From Roseomonas sp. (GTDB taxonomy: Bacteria; Pseudomonadota; Alphaproteobacteria; Acetobacterales; Acetobacteraceae): a stretch of DNA of 64,000 nucleotides. A model generated the notes under the pieces. It worked only from the letters and a program-made list of their open reading frames with translations. It was not told the DNA's origin and searched no databases. Of the stretch, positions 8,631 to 16,524 are shown piece after piece. The stretch lies in NCBI GenBank assembly GCA_020249265.1, contig JADCGA010000020.1:1-64000 (forward strand), written 5' to 3'. A program made the translations under genes and the position numbers. Each line of letters opens with the position of its first letter. Position 1 is the stretch's first letter.

Positions 8631-9499
8631 GCATCGAAGATGAAGCCGAAGCCGATGGCCCGCGCGGCGAACGCATCGCGAAATTCCTGGCGCGCGCCGG
8701 TGTGGCTTCTCGCCGAGATGTGGAAAAGCTGATCGCCGAAGGGCTGGTGCGGCTTGGCGGCAAGCTGGTGACCAGCCCGGCCACTTTTGTCTCACCGGGT
8801 GATGCGATCAGCGTGAATGGCAAGCCCATCGCCATGCCCGAACGCACGCGGCTGTTTCGCTATCACAAGCCAACCGGCTTTGTGACGACGCATCGCGACC
8901 CGGAAGGCCGGCCCACGGTTTTCGCCAATCTGCCGCAGGGCCTGCCGCGGCTGGTTTCGGTCGGGCGGCTTGATCTGACCAGCGAAGGGCTGCTGCTGCT
9001 GACCAATGATGGCGCGCTGGCGCGCAAGCTGGAATTACCGGCCAATGGCTGGCTTAGGCGTTACCGCGTGCGCGTGCATGGCAAGGTGAATGAACGCGCC
9101 TTGGCCGCCCTTGCGCGGGGCGTGACAGTGGATGGTGTGGCTTACGGCCCCATCGAAGTGGGGCTGGATGCGCGCATGGGCACCAATGCCTGGCTGACCG
9201 TGGCGCTGCGCGAAGGCAAGAACCGCGAAGTGCGCAAAGTAATGGCGCATCTTGAACTTGCGGTGACTCGCCTCATTCGCACCGCCTATGGGCCCTTCCA
9301 ATTGGGCTCCCTGCCGCGCGGCGCGGCGGAAGAAGTGAATGCCAAGGTGCTGCGCGAGCAATTGGGCCTGGATGCACCAAAGCGCGGGCGCGAAGCGGCA
9401 GCAGAACCAGAGGCATCCGAAGCCGAGGCCGCCAAACCGCAACGCACCCCCCGCGCGCGCCATGCCGGGCCGCAGACGCCGCGCCGCGGCAAGGGCTGA
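8627..9499 (+). CDS. rluB: RluB/RsuA-family 23S rRNA pseudouridine synthase
   Basis: A 290-residue enzyme isomerising a uridine in 23S rRNA. An N-terminal S4 RNA-binding domain (RIAKFLARAGVASRRDVEKL, about 14-33) is followed by the catalytic domain with GRLDLTSEGLLLLTNDG holding the catalytic Asp, and KNREVRKVMAH. The last 45 residues are a low-complexity Glu/Ala/Pro/Arg tail, common in RluB-type members. It overlaps the upstream gene by 4 bases and rsmD by 1 base, so rRNA modification is an operon theme. RluB against other subfamily members is a best guess. Confidence 0.88.
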   Translation: MSIEDEAEADGPRGERIAKFLARAGVASRRDVEKLIAEGLVRLGGKLVTSPATFVSPGDAISVNGKPIAMPERTRLFRYHKPTGFVTTHRDPEGRPTVFANLPQGLPRLVSVGRLDLTSEGLLLLTNDGALARKLELPANGWLRRYRVRVHGKVNERALAALARGVTVDGVAYGPIEVGLDARMGTNAWLTVALREGKNREVRKVMAHLELAVTRLIRTAYGPFQLGSLPRGAAEEVNAKVLREQLGLDAPKRGREAAAEPEASEAEAAKPQRTPRARHAGPQTPRRGKG

Positions 9500-10080
9500 T
9501 GCGCATCATTGCCGGGCGCTGGAAGGGGCGCGCGCTTGTTGCGCCGCCGGGCCTCGCCACGCGCCCGACCAGTGATCGCGCTCGGCAGGCGATCTTCGAC
9601 CAGCTTTGGCATGCGCCCTGGGCCGGGCGCGATAGGCTGGAAGGCGCAACCGTGCTGGATGGCTTCGCCGGCACTGGCGCCATGGGGCTTGAGGCTTTGT
9701 CACGCGGCGCGGCGCGTGCCTTCTTCATGGAACAGGATCGCGCTGCCCTTGCGGCACTGCGCGCCAATATCACTGCCTGCAAGGCCGGTGATGCCTGCCG
9801 CGTGATAGCCGGTGATGTTACCGCGCCACCCATCGCGGCGGCAGCTTGCACCCTGATGTTCCTCGACCCGCCCTATGGCAAGGGGCTGGTGCCGCGCGCC
9901 CTTGCCGCCTTGCAGACCAAGGGCTGGATCGCGCCCGGCGCGCTGATCATTGCCGAGACAGGGCGCGATGAAGAAACCGTAATGCTTCCGGGCTTCGAGG
10001 TGATTTCCACGCGTGACCATGGCGCCGCGCGGCTTTCTGCGTTGCGCGCCCTGCCGGATTGCGGCGCGCCCGCATCCTGA
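9499..10080 (+). CDS. rsmD: 16S rRNA (guanine-966-N2)-methyltransferase RsmD
   Basis: A 193-residue SAM-dependent enzyme methylating G966 of 16S rRNA in the assembling 30S subunit. It starts with MRIIAGRWKGR and has RPTSDRARQAIFD, a SAM site around LDGFAGTGAMGLEALSRGA (52-70), and the N6/N2-methyltransferase catalytic motif DPPYGKG near 123-129. The ATG shares a base with the stop of the pseudouridine synthase gene (TGATG), indicating coupling. This is the last gene of the run. Confidence 0.93.
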   Translation: MRIIAGRWKGRALVAPPGLATRPTSDRARQAIFDQLWHAPWAGRDRLEGATVLDGFAGTGAMGLEALSRGAARAFFMEQDRAALAALRANITACKAGDACRVIAGDVTAPPIAAAACTLMFLDPPYGKGLVPRALAALQTKGWIAPGALIIAETGRDEETVMLPGFEVISTRDHGAARLSALRALPDCGAPAS

Positions 10081-10143
10081 TACGCTCCCTTGGTGCGCGT
10101 CCCGCTCACATTCGTTCGCCGGACAAGCACCAAGGCTTTTCTG

Positions 10144-10191
10144 GGTCGCATTTTCCGAGCCGCCAAGTGATTCCACTTGGCTTGAAAATGC
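10144..10191. repeat. Palindromic dispersed element, copy X
   Basis: Two nested inverted repeats: an outer GCATTTTC (10149-10156) against GAAAATGC (10184-10191) and an inner CCAAGTG/CACTTGG (10163-10169, 10174-10180) around a 4-base loop. Positions 13049-13096 carry nearly the same 48 bases. It lies in the leader of the Bug gene at 10213, just before its GGGAGGA ribosome site, so the RNA hairpin could influence that gene. It resembles the short palindromic intergenic elements (RIME/REP-like) known in alphaproteobacteria. Confidence 0.75.
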
Positions 10192-10212
10192 TCCGAAACG
10201 GGAGGAAAAAAC

Positions 10213-11166
10213 ATGCGTCATCTGCTGCTTGCTGGGCTGGCTGCCCTCACGCTTTCTGGCCCTGCGCTGGCGCAGGACCGCACCGTGCGCGTCATCAGCG
10301 GCTTCGCCGCGGGCGGAGCGGGTGATTTGATGGCCCGCTTCATTGCCGAATATGCCGCACCGCATCTGCCCGCGCGCGGCGTGGTGGAAAACCGCACCGG
10401 CGCCAATGGGCTGATCGCTGCTGAATTGGTGGCGCGCAGCGCGCCGGATGGCGCGACCGTGCTGCAATGCCCCATGGGCACCATGACCATCACGCCCAAT
10501 CTGCCGGGTGCGAGCCTGCCGGTTGATCCACGCTCGGAGATGACCGGCATCGTCAATGTCGCGCTTTCCACCTATGGCCTGGTGGTGGCGGCGAATGGTC
10601 CGCATAAGGATGTGGCGGGCCTATTGGCCGCAGCGCGCGCCAAGCCGGGCGGGTTATCTTACGCCTCGGCCGGGGTTGGATCGGCGCAGCATCTTTCGGT
10701 GGAATTGCTGAAGGCCAAGACCGGGCTTGATATTGTGCATATTCCCTATCGCGGTGCCACGCCGGCGATTGTGGATATTCTGGGCGGGCGCGCGGATTTC
10801 ATGATCACCAATCTGGGTGATGTAACGCGCCAGATTCAGGGCGGTGAATTGCGCCTGCTCGCCCTTGGGGACCCGGCGGGTTCACCACTTTTCCCGCAAG
10901 CACGCCCGATTTCCGATTGGGTGCCAGGGCTTGAAATGGCCGGCTGGTTCGGCGTTTGCGGGCCGCGCGCCATCAGCGCCGATGCGGCCCGCGCCTGGAA
11001 TGACGCCATGAAGAAGGCGCTTGAAAACCCGATTTTCCGGCAAAGGCTGCTCGATTCCGGCCTGACGCCCAATTTCGAGGATATGGCCGCCTTCAACCGC
11101 CGCATCGCCAATGATCTGAAATCCTGGGGCGAGGTGATCCGCGCCGCCGGCATCAAGGCGGATTGA
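10213..11166 (+). CDS. Bug/TctC-family tripartite tricarboxylate transporter substrate-binding protein
   Basis: A 317-residue periplasmic solute receptor. The signal peptide MRHLLLAGLAALTLSGPALAQ (1-21) is Sec-like. The mature part has the family landmarks GFAAGGAGDLMAR, VVENRTGANGLIAAELVARS, YASAGVGSAQHLSVELL, and HIPYRGATPAIVDILGGRADFM. Bug proteins bind carboxylates, amides or small aromatics for TctAB permeases, but no TctA or TctB gene is in the window. GGGAGGA lies 8 bases before the ATG. It is 12 bases ahead of the dienelactone hydrolase gene and probably shares its transcript. Confidence 0.92.
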   Translation: MRHLLLAGLAALTLSGPALAQDRTVRVISGFAAGGAGDLMARFIAEYAAPHLPARGVVENRTGANGLIAAELVARSAPDGATVLQCPMGTMTITPNLPGASLPVDPRSEMTGIVNVALSTYGLVVAANGPHKDVAGLLAAARAKPGGLSYASAGVGSAQHLSVELLKAKTGLDIVHIPYRGATPAIVDILGGRADFMITNLGDVTRQIQGGELRLLALGDPAGSPLFPQARPISDWVPGLEMAGWFGVCGPRAISADAARAWNDAMKKALENPIFRQRLLDSGLTPNFEDMAAFNRRIANDLKSWGEVIRAAGIKAD

Positions 11167-11178
11167 AGGGCGCGCGCC

Positions 11179-11919
11179 ATGATTGAAAGCATCCTTGGTA
11201 TCCAAACCCGAGCTGGCGCGATGGAAAGTTTTATCTGTCACCCCGAACGCAACGGCCCTTTTCCCGCCGTGCTGATGCTGATGGATGCGCCGGGCATTCG
11301 TGATGAACTCTACGATATGGCGCGGCGCCTTGCCGCCACTGGATATTACGTGGTGCTGCCCAATCTTTATTACCGCGCGGGCCGGGATTCGAAATTCGGC
11401 CCCGGCGTGCTGACGGTGGGCGACCCGGAACGCGACCGCATGCGCGCCATTCGCACCAAAATGACCATCCCGCCGGTGATGGAAGATATCGCCGATATGC
11501 TGAGCTTCCTCGACCAGCAAAAGCAGGTGAGGCCCGGCCCGGTTGGCGTGCATGGCTATTGCATGAGTGGTCCCTATGCCCTTGCCGCCGCTGCACGTTA
11601 TCCAGCCCGCATCGCCGCCGCCGCTTCCTTTTATGGCACCTGGCTTGTCAGTGATGCGGAGGAAAGCCCGCATCTGACGCTGGGACAGGGCAGCGCTGAA
11701 CTCTATATCGCCTGCGCCGAGCATGATGAATTGGCGCCACTTTCCATGGTGGATGAATTGCACAGGCTATTCGAAGCCTCAGGCGCCGCGGGCGAATTGG
11801 AAATCTACCCGGAAGTGCATCATGGCTTCGCCTTTCCTGGCCGCTGGTGTTTCGACAAGGCGGGCGCTGAGCGCCATTGGGAAAGGCTGATTGCGCTCTA
11901 TCGGCGCTGCCTGGGATAG
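11179..11919 (+). CDS. Dienelactone hydrolase family protein
   Basis: A 246-residue alpha/beta hydrolase of the DLH family, cytosolic, which hydrolyses lactones or esters such as dienelactone in chlorocatechol breakdown. The Cys nucleophile is in GYCMSG (about residue 120), with Asp in AEHDELAPL and His in the VHHGFAFPGR segment. VLMLMDAPGIRDELYDMARRLA and YYVVLPNLYYR match the family N-terminus. It follows a Bug receptor gene by 12 bases, suggesting uptake and opening of the same compound, but the substrate is unknown. Confidence 0.87.
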   Translation: MIESILGIQTRAGAMESFICHPERNGPFPAVLMLMDAPGIRDELYDMARRLAATGYYVVLPNLYYRAGRDSKFGPGVLTVGDPERDRMRAIRTKMTIPPVMEDIADMLSFLDQQKQVRPGPVGVHGYCMSGPYALAAAARYPARIAAAASFYGTWLVSDAEESPHLTLGQGSAELYIACAEHDELAPLSMVDELHRLFEASGAAGELEIYPEVHHGFAFPGRWCFDKAGAERHWERLIALYRRCLG

Positions 11920-12031
11920 GCTGAAGTGGAAGCGGATCGCGCTTCTGCCATATCACTTGATCAGCAAGCGCCGATGACCCGATAAACCTTCACGGCAAGA
12001 AAAAACTGACGAATCAACGGGAGCAAACATC

Positions 12032-12991
12032 ATGAATCGCCGGCAAATCCTTCTTTCTGCCCTTGCCGCCCCGGCCTTTGCGCCAGGGCTTGCGGCAGCA
12101 CAAAGCTTTCCATCGCGCCCCATCACATTGCTGGTGCCCTTCCCACCGGGCGGTGCCACCGATGTGCAAATGCGCGGCTTTGCCGAAGCCGCATCCCGCG
12201 CCTTTGGCGTGCAGGTGCTGACGGAAAATCGCCCCGGCGCGGGGGCGACCCTTTCCGCCGCCGGCGTCGCCCGCGCGCGGCCGGATGGCTATACCATCGC
12301 GCAATTCCCGCTGCCGGCCATGCGGCTGCCCTTCATGCAGCGCATGGCCTTCAATCCGCGCACCGATTTCACCGCGATCATGCATCTGACGGGCTATTTG
12401 TTTATCATGTGCGTGCGGGGCGATGGGCCCTATCAGCGCTGGGCCGATCTGGTGGCGGATGCGCGCCGCCGCCCAGGCGAAATTCGCATCGGCAATACGG
12501 GCGCCAATGGCACGCCGCATCTGGCGAATATTGATCTCGCCACGCGCGAGAACCTCGATGTCGTCCATGTGCCCTTCCGCGGCGAAGGCGATGCAATACC
12601 CAGCCTGCTCGGCGGCCATATCGAAGCCTGCTCGGCCGGTTCCGGTACGCTGCCGATGATTGCGGAAGGGCGGCTGCGTGCGCTCAATGTCTGGACACGT
12701 CAGCGCAGCAGGAAGCTGCCCGATGTGCCGACGCTGCTTGATCTCGGCTATCAGGATATGGTGATTACCTCACCCTATGGGCTGGTGGGGCCTGTCGGCA
12801 TGGACCCGGATATTGTCGAAAAACTGCATCAGGGTTTCCGCACGGCGCTGAATGATCCATCACACCTCGCGACCCTCGATCGCTTGGATATGCCGGTGGA
12901 ATATCTGAACCCGGCTGACTATGCCGCCTTCATCAAGCGCACGATTGATGAGGAAGAAGCGCGCGTGAACCGGCTTGGATTGCGCGGGTGA
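12032..12991 (+). CDS. Bug/TctC-family substrate-binding protein
   Basis: 319 residues. The N-terminus MNRRQILLSALAAPAFAPG followed by LAAAQ is a signal peptide with a twin-Arg-like pair. Motifs: LLVPFPPGGATDVQMRGFAE, LTENRPGAGATLSAAG, RARPDGYTIAQ, and NTGANGTPHLANIDL. A region of VVHVPFRGEGDAIPSLLGGHIE forms part of the ligand pocket in this fold. It follows the dienelactone hydrolase gene by 112 bases, with GGGAG before the ATG. No permease genes nearby. Ligand unknown. Confidence 0.92.
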   Translation: MNRRQILLSALAAPAFAPGLAAAQSFPSRPITLLVPFPPGGATDVQMRGFAEAASRAFGVQVLTENRPGAGATLSAAGVARARPDGYTIAQFPLPAMRLPFMQRMAFNPRTDFTAIMHLTGYLFIMCVRGDGPYQRWADLVADARRRPGEIRIGNTGANGTPHLANIDLATRENLDVVHVPFRGEGDAIPSLLGGHIEACSAGSGTLPMIAEGRLRALNVWTRQRSRKLPDVPTLLDLGYQDMVITSPYGLVGPVGMDPDIVEKLHQGFRTALNDPSHLATLDRLDMPVEYLNPADYAAFIKRTIDEEEARVNRLGLRG

Positions 12992-12997
12992 ATTGCA

Positions 12998-13096
12998 GAG
13001 CGGTTTCCGTTCACGTGCGTTCACGGGAACCGCTCAGAGATCTTGTTTGGTCGTGTTTTCCGAGCCGCCAAGTGATTCCACTTGGTTTGAGAATGC
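12998..13096. repeat. Composite palindromic intergenic element, including copy Y
   Basis: The first part (12998-13035) is an imperfect hairpin from GAGCGGTTTCC to GGGAACCGCTC that also contains a GTTCACG direct repeat. The second part (13049-13096) is the sister of 10144-10191, with the identical TTTTCCGAGCCGCCAAGTG, the loop ATTC and CACTTGG. It fills the space between the convergent Bug and BOF genes up to the BOF stop codon and may act as a bidirectional transcription or mRNA end. Confidence 0.75.
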
Positions 13097-13453
13097 CTAA
13101 AGAAGATTGAGTGACTTCACCCAGATGTATCGCCCGGCGTTGCTCTGATCCACCTCGCCCATGATTCTCACCCGTGTTTGCGGGCCGACTTGGCGACCGC
13201 CGAATGTGGCGGCTGGGATTTCAACGCGTATCTGTGCATTACCGTCTGAGAACTGGAAATATTCTCCCCGGAGATGGGCGATGATGTTGCCTTCCAAGGT
13301 CACATAGGTTCCCACGCGGAGGTTCAGCGCATCCGCGACAGTGCTTGGGGCACCCTGAACGCTGGGGCCGGTGAATTGCGCGAAAGCCGCTGCACCAGAT
13401 GTAAGGGTGAGGAGTGAACCAAGAATGGTTCGTCTTACAAGCATGTGAAGCAT
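13097..13453 (-). CDS. BOF (bacterial OB-fold) periplasmic protein, YgiW/YdeI-like
   Basis: A protein of about 118 residues with a signal peptide (MLHMLVRRTILGSLLTLTS, ending AAAFAQ). The mature part has the OB-fold pattern of the YgiW/NipI/YdeI family: TVADALNLRVGTYVTLEGNI, then FSDGNAQIRVEI, then VRIMGEVDQS and the closing IWVKSLNLL. Members are small periplasmic proteins linked to stress tolerance; the ligand is unknown. The start at 13453 has AAAAAGG just upstream; an ATG 9 bases further in is also possible. It converges with a Bug gene. Confidence 0.82.
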   Translation of the reverse strand: MLHMLVRRTILGSLLTLTSGAAAFAQFTGPSVQGAPSTVADALNLRVGTYVTLEGNIIAHLRGEYFQFSDGNAQIRVEIPAATFGGRQVGPQTRVRIMGEVDQSNAGRYIWVKSLNLL

Positions 13454-13579
13454 CCTTTTTCTTTGTTTCCCGTCATTCTTCCAAAAGGCAAGGCGGGGGC
13501 TGAGGATATCGCATGAAGGAGGCGCCCGATCAACCATTCCTCCTGGCGCCCCGTACTCATGTCCGGGATGGCGATTCTG

Positions 13580-14557
13580 TCAGCTTGCGGTGACGTTATT
13601 CTCGCGCACCACCTGCCGCCAACGCGCGACTTCTCTGCCGACAAAGGCAGCGGTCGCGGCGGGGTCAAGGCTGGTGCCCTCAACACCCAGATCTACCAGC
13701 CGGTCACGCACTTCGGGCATATTCAGCACCTCGCGCAATTCCTGCAGCCAACGCGCGACAATCGGCTCCGGCAGGCCGGCGGGACCGCAGAAGCCGAACC
13801 AATTCACGCCGGTCGCCTCACCAAGGCCGATTTCGGTGAAACTCGGCACATCGGGCAGCACGATCGAACGCGCAGCAGAGCTGACGGCCAGCGCGCGGAG
13901 ACGCCCGGCGCGAATATGGCCAAGGGCTGCCGGCAATGTTTCGATAATGCATTCAACAGTGCCGGCCAGCACATCCACCAGCGCCGGGCCAGCGCCGCGA
14001 TAGGGCACGAAGGTGGGCGAAATACCGGCAGCACGATGGAAGATCAGGCCGATCAGGTGCGAAGCCGTGCCATTGCCGCCATAGGCCATGTTCAGCGCCG
14101 CACCACGCTGGCGCGCGAGAGCGATAAATTCCTGAATATTCTGGGCGGGCAGGTTGGGATTGACCGCAATCACCATCGGCAGCGCGCCAAACAGCGCCAT
14201 ATGGGTAAAGTCCCGTTCCGCGTCATAGCCGATATTGGCGAAAAGACTGGGCGAGACGCCATGCGGCGCGAAATTGGACACCATCACGGTATGGGTATCG
14301 CCGCGCGCCTGCGCGACCAGCGCACCGGCAATCGTGCCGCCAGCGCCGGCGCGATTATCCACCACCACCGGCTGGCCAAGCCGCGCTGCCACGCGTTCTG
14401 CCAAAAGCCGGGAAAGGATATCAGCCGTGCCCGCGGGCGGGAAAGGAACCACCCAACGGATTTGGCGCTGCGGCCAAGCCCCTTGGGCGTGAAGAGGCTG
14501 GGCGATCAGGGGGGAGGCGATGGTCGCCGCCACAAGGCTTCTACGGGTAAGGCGCAT
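13580..14557 (-). CDS. Bug/TctC-family substrate-binding protein
   Basis: 325 residues from the ATG at 14557, which has AGGAG 7 bases upstream; the ATG 6 bases earlier is too close to that site. The signal peptide starts with a twin-Arg-like LTRRSLVAATIAS and ends near LHAQ. Motifs: VVPFPPAGTADILSRLLAERV, VVVDNRAGAGGTIAGALV, MAYGGNGTASHLIGLIFH, VPYRGAGPALVDVLAGTVE. It reads toward the BOF gene on the same strand. No permease partner. Ligand unknown. Confidence 0.92.
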   Translation of the reverse strand: MRLTRRSLVAATIASPLIAQPLHAQGAWPQRQIRWVVPFPPAGTADILSRLLAERVAARLGQPVVVDNRAGAGGTIAGALVAQARGDTHTVMVSNFAPHGVSPSLFANIGYDAERDFTHMALFGALPMVIAVNPNLPAQNIQEFIALARQRGAALNMAYGGNGTASHLIGLIFHRAAGISPTFVPYRGAGPALVDVLAGTVECIIETLPAALGHIRAGRLRALAVSSAARSIVLPDVPSFTEIGLGEATGVNWFGFCGPAGLPEPIVARWLQELREVLNMPEVRDRLVDLGVEGTSLDPAATAAFVGREVARWRQVVRENNVTAS

Positions 14558-14597
14558 TCTCATTCTCCTGCCGGATATGAAATTTCCGACCCGCGTT

Positions 14598-14700
14598 AGG
14601 GCAGATCGCGTTCAGATGGAATCATCTGAACGCGTGAAGATGCGCGAAAAACAACAAGTTAGGGCGGGTTGCGTGAACTTATGTGAACGCAACATGCCCT
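14598..14700. repeat. Double palindrome intergenic element
   Basis: Two hairpins lie in tandem. The first has perfect 12-bp arms, CGCGTTCAGATG (14607-14618) and its complement (14623-14634), around GAAT. The second spans 14661-14700, with an outer AGGGC/GCCCT and an inner GTTGCGT/ACGCAAC. The element sits between two minus-strand genes, upstream of the Bug gene and downstream of the amidase. No T-run follows on either strand, so it looks like a mobile palindromic repeat rather than a classical terminator. Confidence 0.7.
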
Positions 14701-14824
14701 AGACATGTTTTGCGCCCTTGGCACGATACCGCCCCCAATCCACCCTGCAAAAATGCCATGGATTGGGGTAACTTACTGATTTATAGTGTTTCTTGGCTGT
14801 CAGCCTATGCCGCTTGGCGGGACG

Positions 14825-16216
14825 CTACGCTGCCATCGCCGGGCGCTTGGCCCGCCAGCCTGCGGCCAATTCATAAGCCTGCCCTGCGCGCAGCACTGTC
14901 GCATCCTCAAAGGGTCTGCCCACAATCTGCGCGCCCACCGGCAGGCCGCCCGCACCAAAGCCGGTGCAAACCGTCAGCGCCGGTTGGCCGGTCAGGTTGA
15001 AGGGGATGGTGAAATTCGGCACCTCAAAAGATGCCCATTTCGTCATCTGATGAATGGGCCGCGCTTCGCCTGGCTGCGCGGCTGTCACCAGCAAATCGCA
15101 ATCACCCATCACTGCGGCGACGGCTTCGCATAATTCACGCCGGCGGCGCTGCGCCTGAAGGTAATCCGCAGCCGTAATGGTGGCCGCCACCGCCAGCCTT
15201 TCACGCAAAAACTCGCCATAGGCGCGGTATTTTTCGCGCATCCAAGTCTCATGCACGGCGTAAGCATCAGCGGCCAGAATAAGCCAGCCAGCCGCGTTGA
15301 AATCAGCCAGCGGCGGCAGCTTCACTTCGCGGATTTCCGCCCCTTGCGCGGCCAATGTGCTGGTCAGATGCGCAATCCCCGCTGCCATGCCGGGGCTGAC
15401 TTTGCAGTCATCCTCATGGAAATGACGGATTACGCCGATGCGGAGACCCTTCACGCCACCATTCAACCCGGAAAGCAGATCAGGCCGCGGGCGATTGGCG
15501 GAAGATGGGTCGGCAGGGTCATGCCCTGTCATGGCATCCAACAGCAGCGCGCAATCTTCCACCGTCCAGGCCATGGGCCCAGTGGTGTCCAGGCTTTGCG
15601 AGAGGGGCAGCACGCCCGTGCGTGAGCATAGCCCATAGCTCGGCTTGATGCCGGCAATGCCGCACAGCGATGCCGGGCCGCGAATGGAACCGCCCGTATC
15701 AGACCCCGTGCCACCCAGGATCATGCCGGCAGCCACCGCAGCGCCGGTGCCGGAGGAAGACCCGCCGGTGAAATATTCCGTATTCCAGGGATTGCGCGCG
15801 GGCGGCCAGGGCAGATCAAAGGAAGGCCCGCCCCAGGCGAATTCATGCGTGGCAAGCTTGCCCAGCATCACCGCGCCCGCTTCGCGCCAGCGCCGCACCA
15901 CGGCGGAATCCATCTTTGGCACATGATGTTCCAGCACGCGCGAATGGCCCGTGGTGGTGACCCCCGCCGTTTCGTAAATATCCTTATGGGCAATGGGGAT
16001 TCCATCAAGCGGCCCACGCAGCGCGCCGGCTGTCTGCCGCGCTTCTGCAGCCCGTGCCTGTTCCAGCGCGATTTCCGGCGTGAAGCGGATGAAGGCATGC
16101 AGCGCGGGGTTCAGCTTTTCTGACCGCGCCAGGTGATCCTTCATCAATTCAACGGGAGAAACCCGCTTCGCGGCGATATCGCGCGCAGCGCTCGCAATGG
16201 TCGGGAAGCTGGTCAT
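14825..16216 (-). CDS. Amidase signature enzyme (AtzE/GatA-like)
   Basis: A 463-residue amidase of the signature family, which hydrolyses C-N amide bonds through a Ser-cisSer-Lys triad. Lys78 is in IAHKDIYET, the cis-Ser at about 153-154 in GGSSSGTG, and the nucleophile Ser177 in DTGGSIRGPA. The remaining GIAGIKPSYG is also typical. It overlaps by 4 bases (ATGA) the upstream small gene for an AtzG-like subunit. That pairing is known from the AtzE-AtzG system of cyanuric acid/biuret metabolism, so a ureido or carbamoyl amide is a plausible substrate, though unproven. Confidence 0.88.
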   Translation of the reverse strand: MTSFPTIASAARDIAAKRVSPVELMKDHLARSEKLNPALHAFIRFTPEIALEQARAAEARQTAGALRGPLDGIPIAHKDIYETAGVTTTGHSRVLEHHVPKMDSAVVRRWREAGAVMLGKLATHEFAWGGPSFDLPWPPARNPWNTEYFTGGSSSGTGAAVAAGMILGGTGSDTGGSIRGPASLCGIAGIKPSYGLCSRTGVLPLSQSLDTTGPMAWTVEDCALLLDAMTGHDPADPSSANRPRPDLLSGLNGGVKGLRIGVIRHFHEDDCKVSPGMAAGIAHLTSTLAAQGAEIREVKLPPLADFNAAGWLILAADAYAVHETWMREKYRAYGEFLRERLAVAATITAADYLQAQRRRRELCEAVAAVMGDCDLLVTAAQPGEARPIHQMTKWASFEVPNFTIPFNLTGQPALTVCTGFGAGGLPVGAQIVGRPFEDATVLRAGQAYELAAGWRAKRPAMAA

Positions 16217-16407
16217 GCGCTGGCCCCCGTCAGGGTGAAGATGGTGGCGGATTCCACGGAAACCTCGCGCGGGGTGCGCACGCGCGCGGCAGCCGCCTGG
16301 GTATGGGCGGAAGCGGCGCGAATGCCTTCCTTTTCGGCTTCCGTCAGATCAAGCCCGGCTTGGGCCATCAGGGCTTCGAAATGCGCCTTATCGAGGGGTT
16401 GGGCCAT
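16213..16407 (-). CDS. AtzG-like DUF4089 small amidase partner
   Basis: A 64-residue protein beginning MAQPLDKAHFEALMAQAGLD, with a helical, GatC-like composition and an R-x-x-R-E-V-S-x-E segment near the C-terminus. DUF4089/AtzG proteins form a complex with AtzE amidases and stabilise them. GGAGG lies 5 bases before the ATG, and the stop overlaps the amidase start by 4 bases, as expected for stoichiometric subunits. The frame is open further upstream, but this start has the ribosome site and the family length. It is divergent from imuA. Confidence 0.8.
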   Translation of the reverse strand: MAQPLDKAHFEALMAQAGLDLTEAEKEGIRAASAHTQAAAARVRTPREVSVESATIFTLTGASA

Positions 16408-16488
16408 CGGGGCCTCCTTTCCATTGCTGGGGCCACTATGGGAAATCCGGGGCCGGGAGGCAAAGCGGGCAGGGGCAATATTCGACTT

Positions 16489-16503
16489 GTTCTTATTTTG
16501 TTC
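16489..16503 (+). promoter_or_regulatory. LexA (SOS) box, alphaproteobacterial GTTC-N7-GTTC
   Basis: Exact direct repeat GTTC (16489-16492), seven bases, GTTC (16500-16503), the consensus LexA operator of alphaproteobacteria. It is 21 bases before the imuA start, where it would cover the promoter. The only genes that make sense under it are imuA-imuB-dnaE2, classic SOS targets. The divergent amidase operon starts 82 bases away on the other side. Confidence 0.88.
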
Positions 16504-16524
16504 TTTTGATAAGCTTTCTTTCCC

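Noticed and set aside
13009-13022. Second GTTC...GTTC direct repeat as a LexA box
   Set aside because: The spacer is six bases, not seven, and it lies inside a palindromic element between convergent genes.
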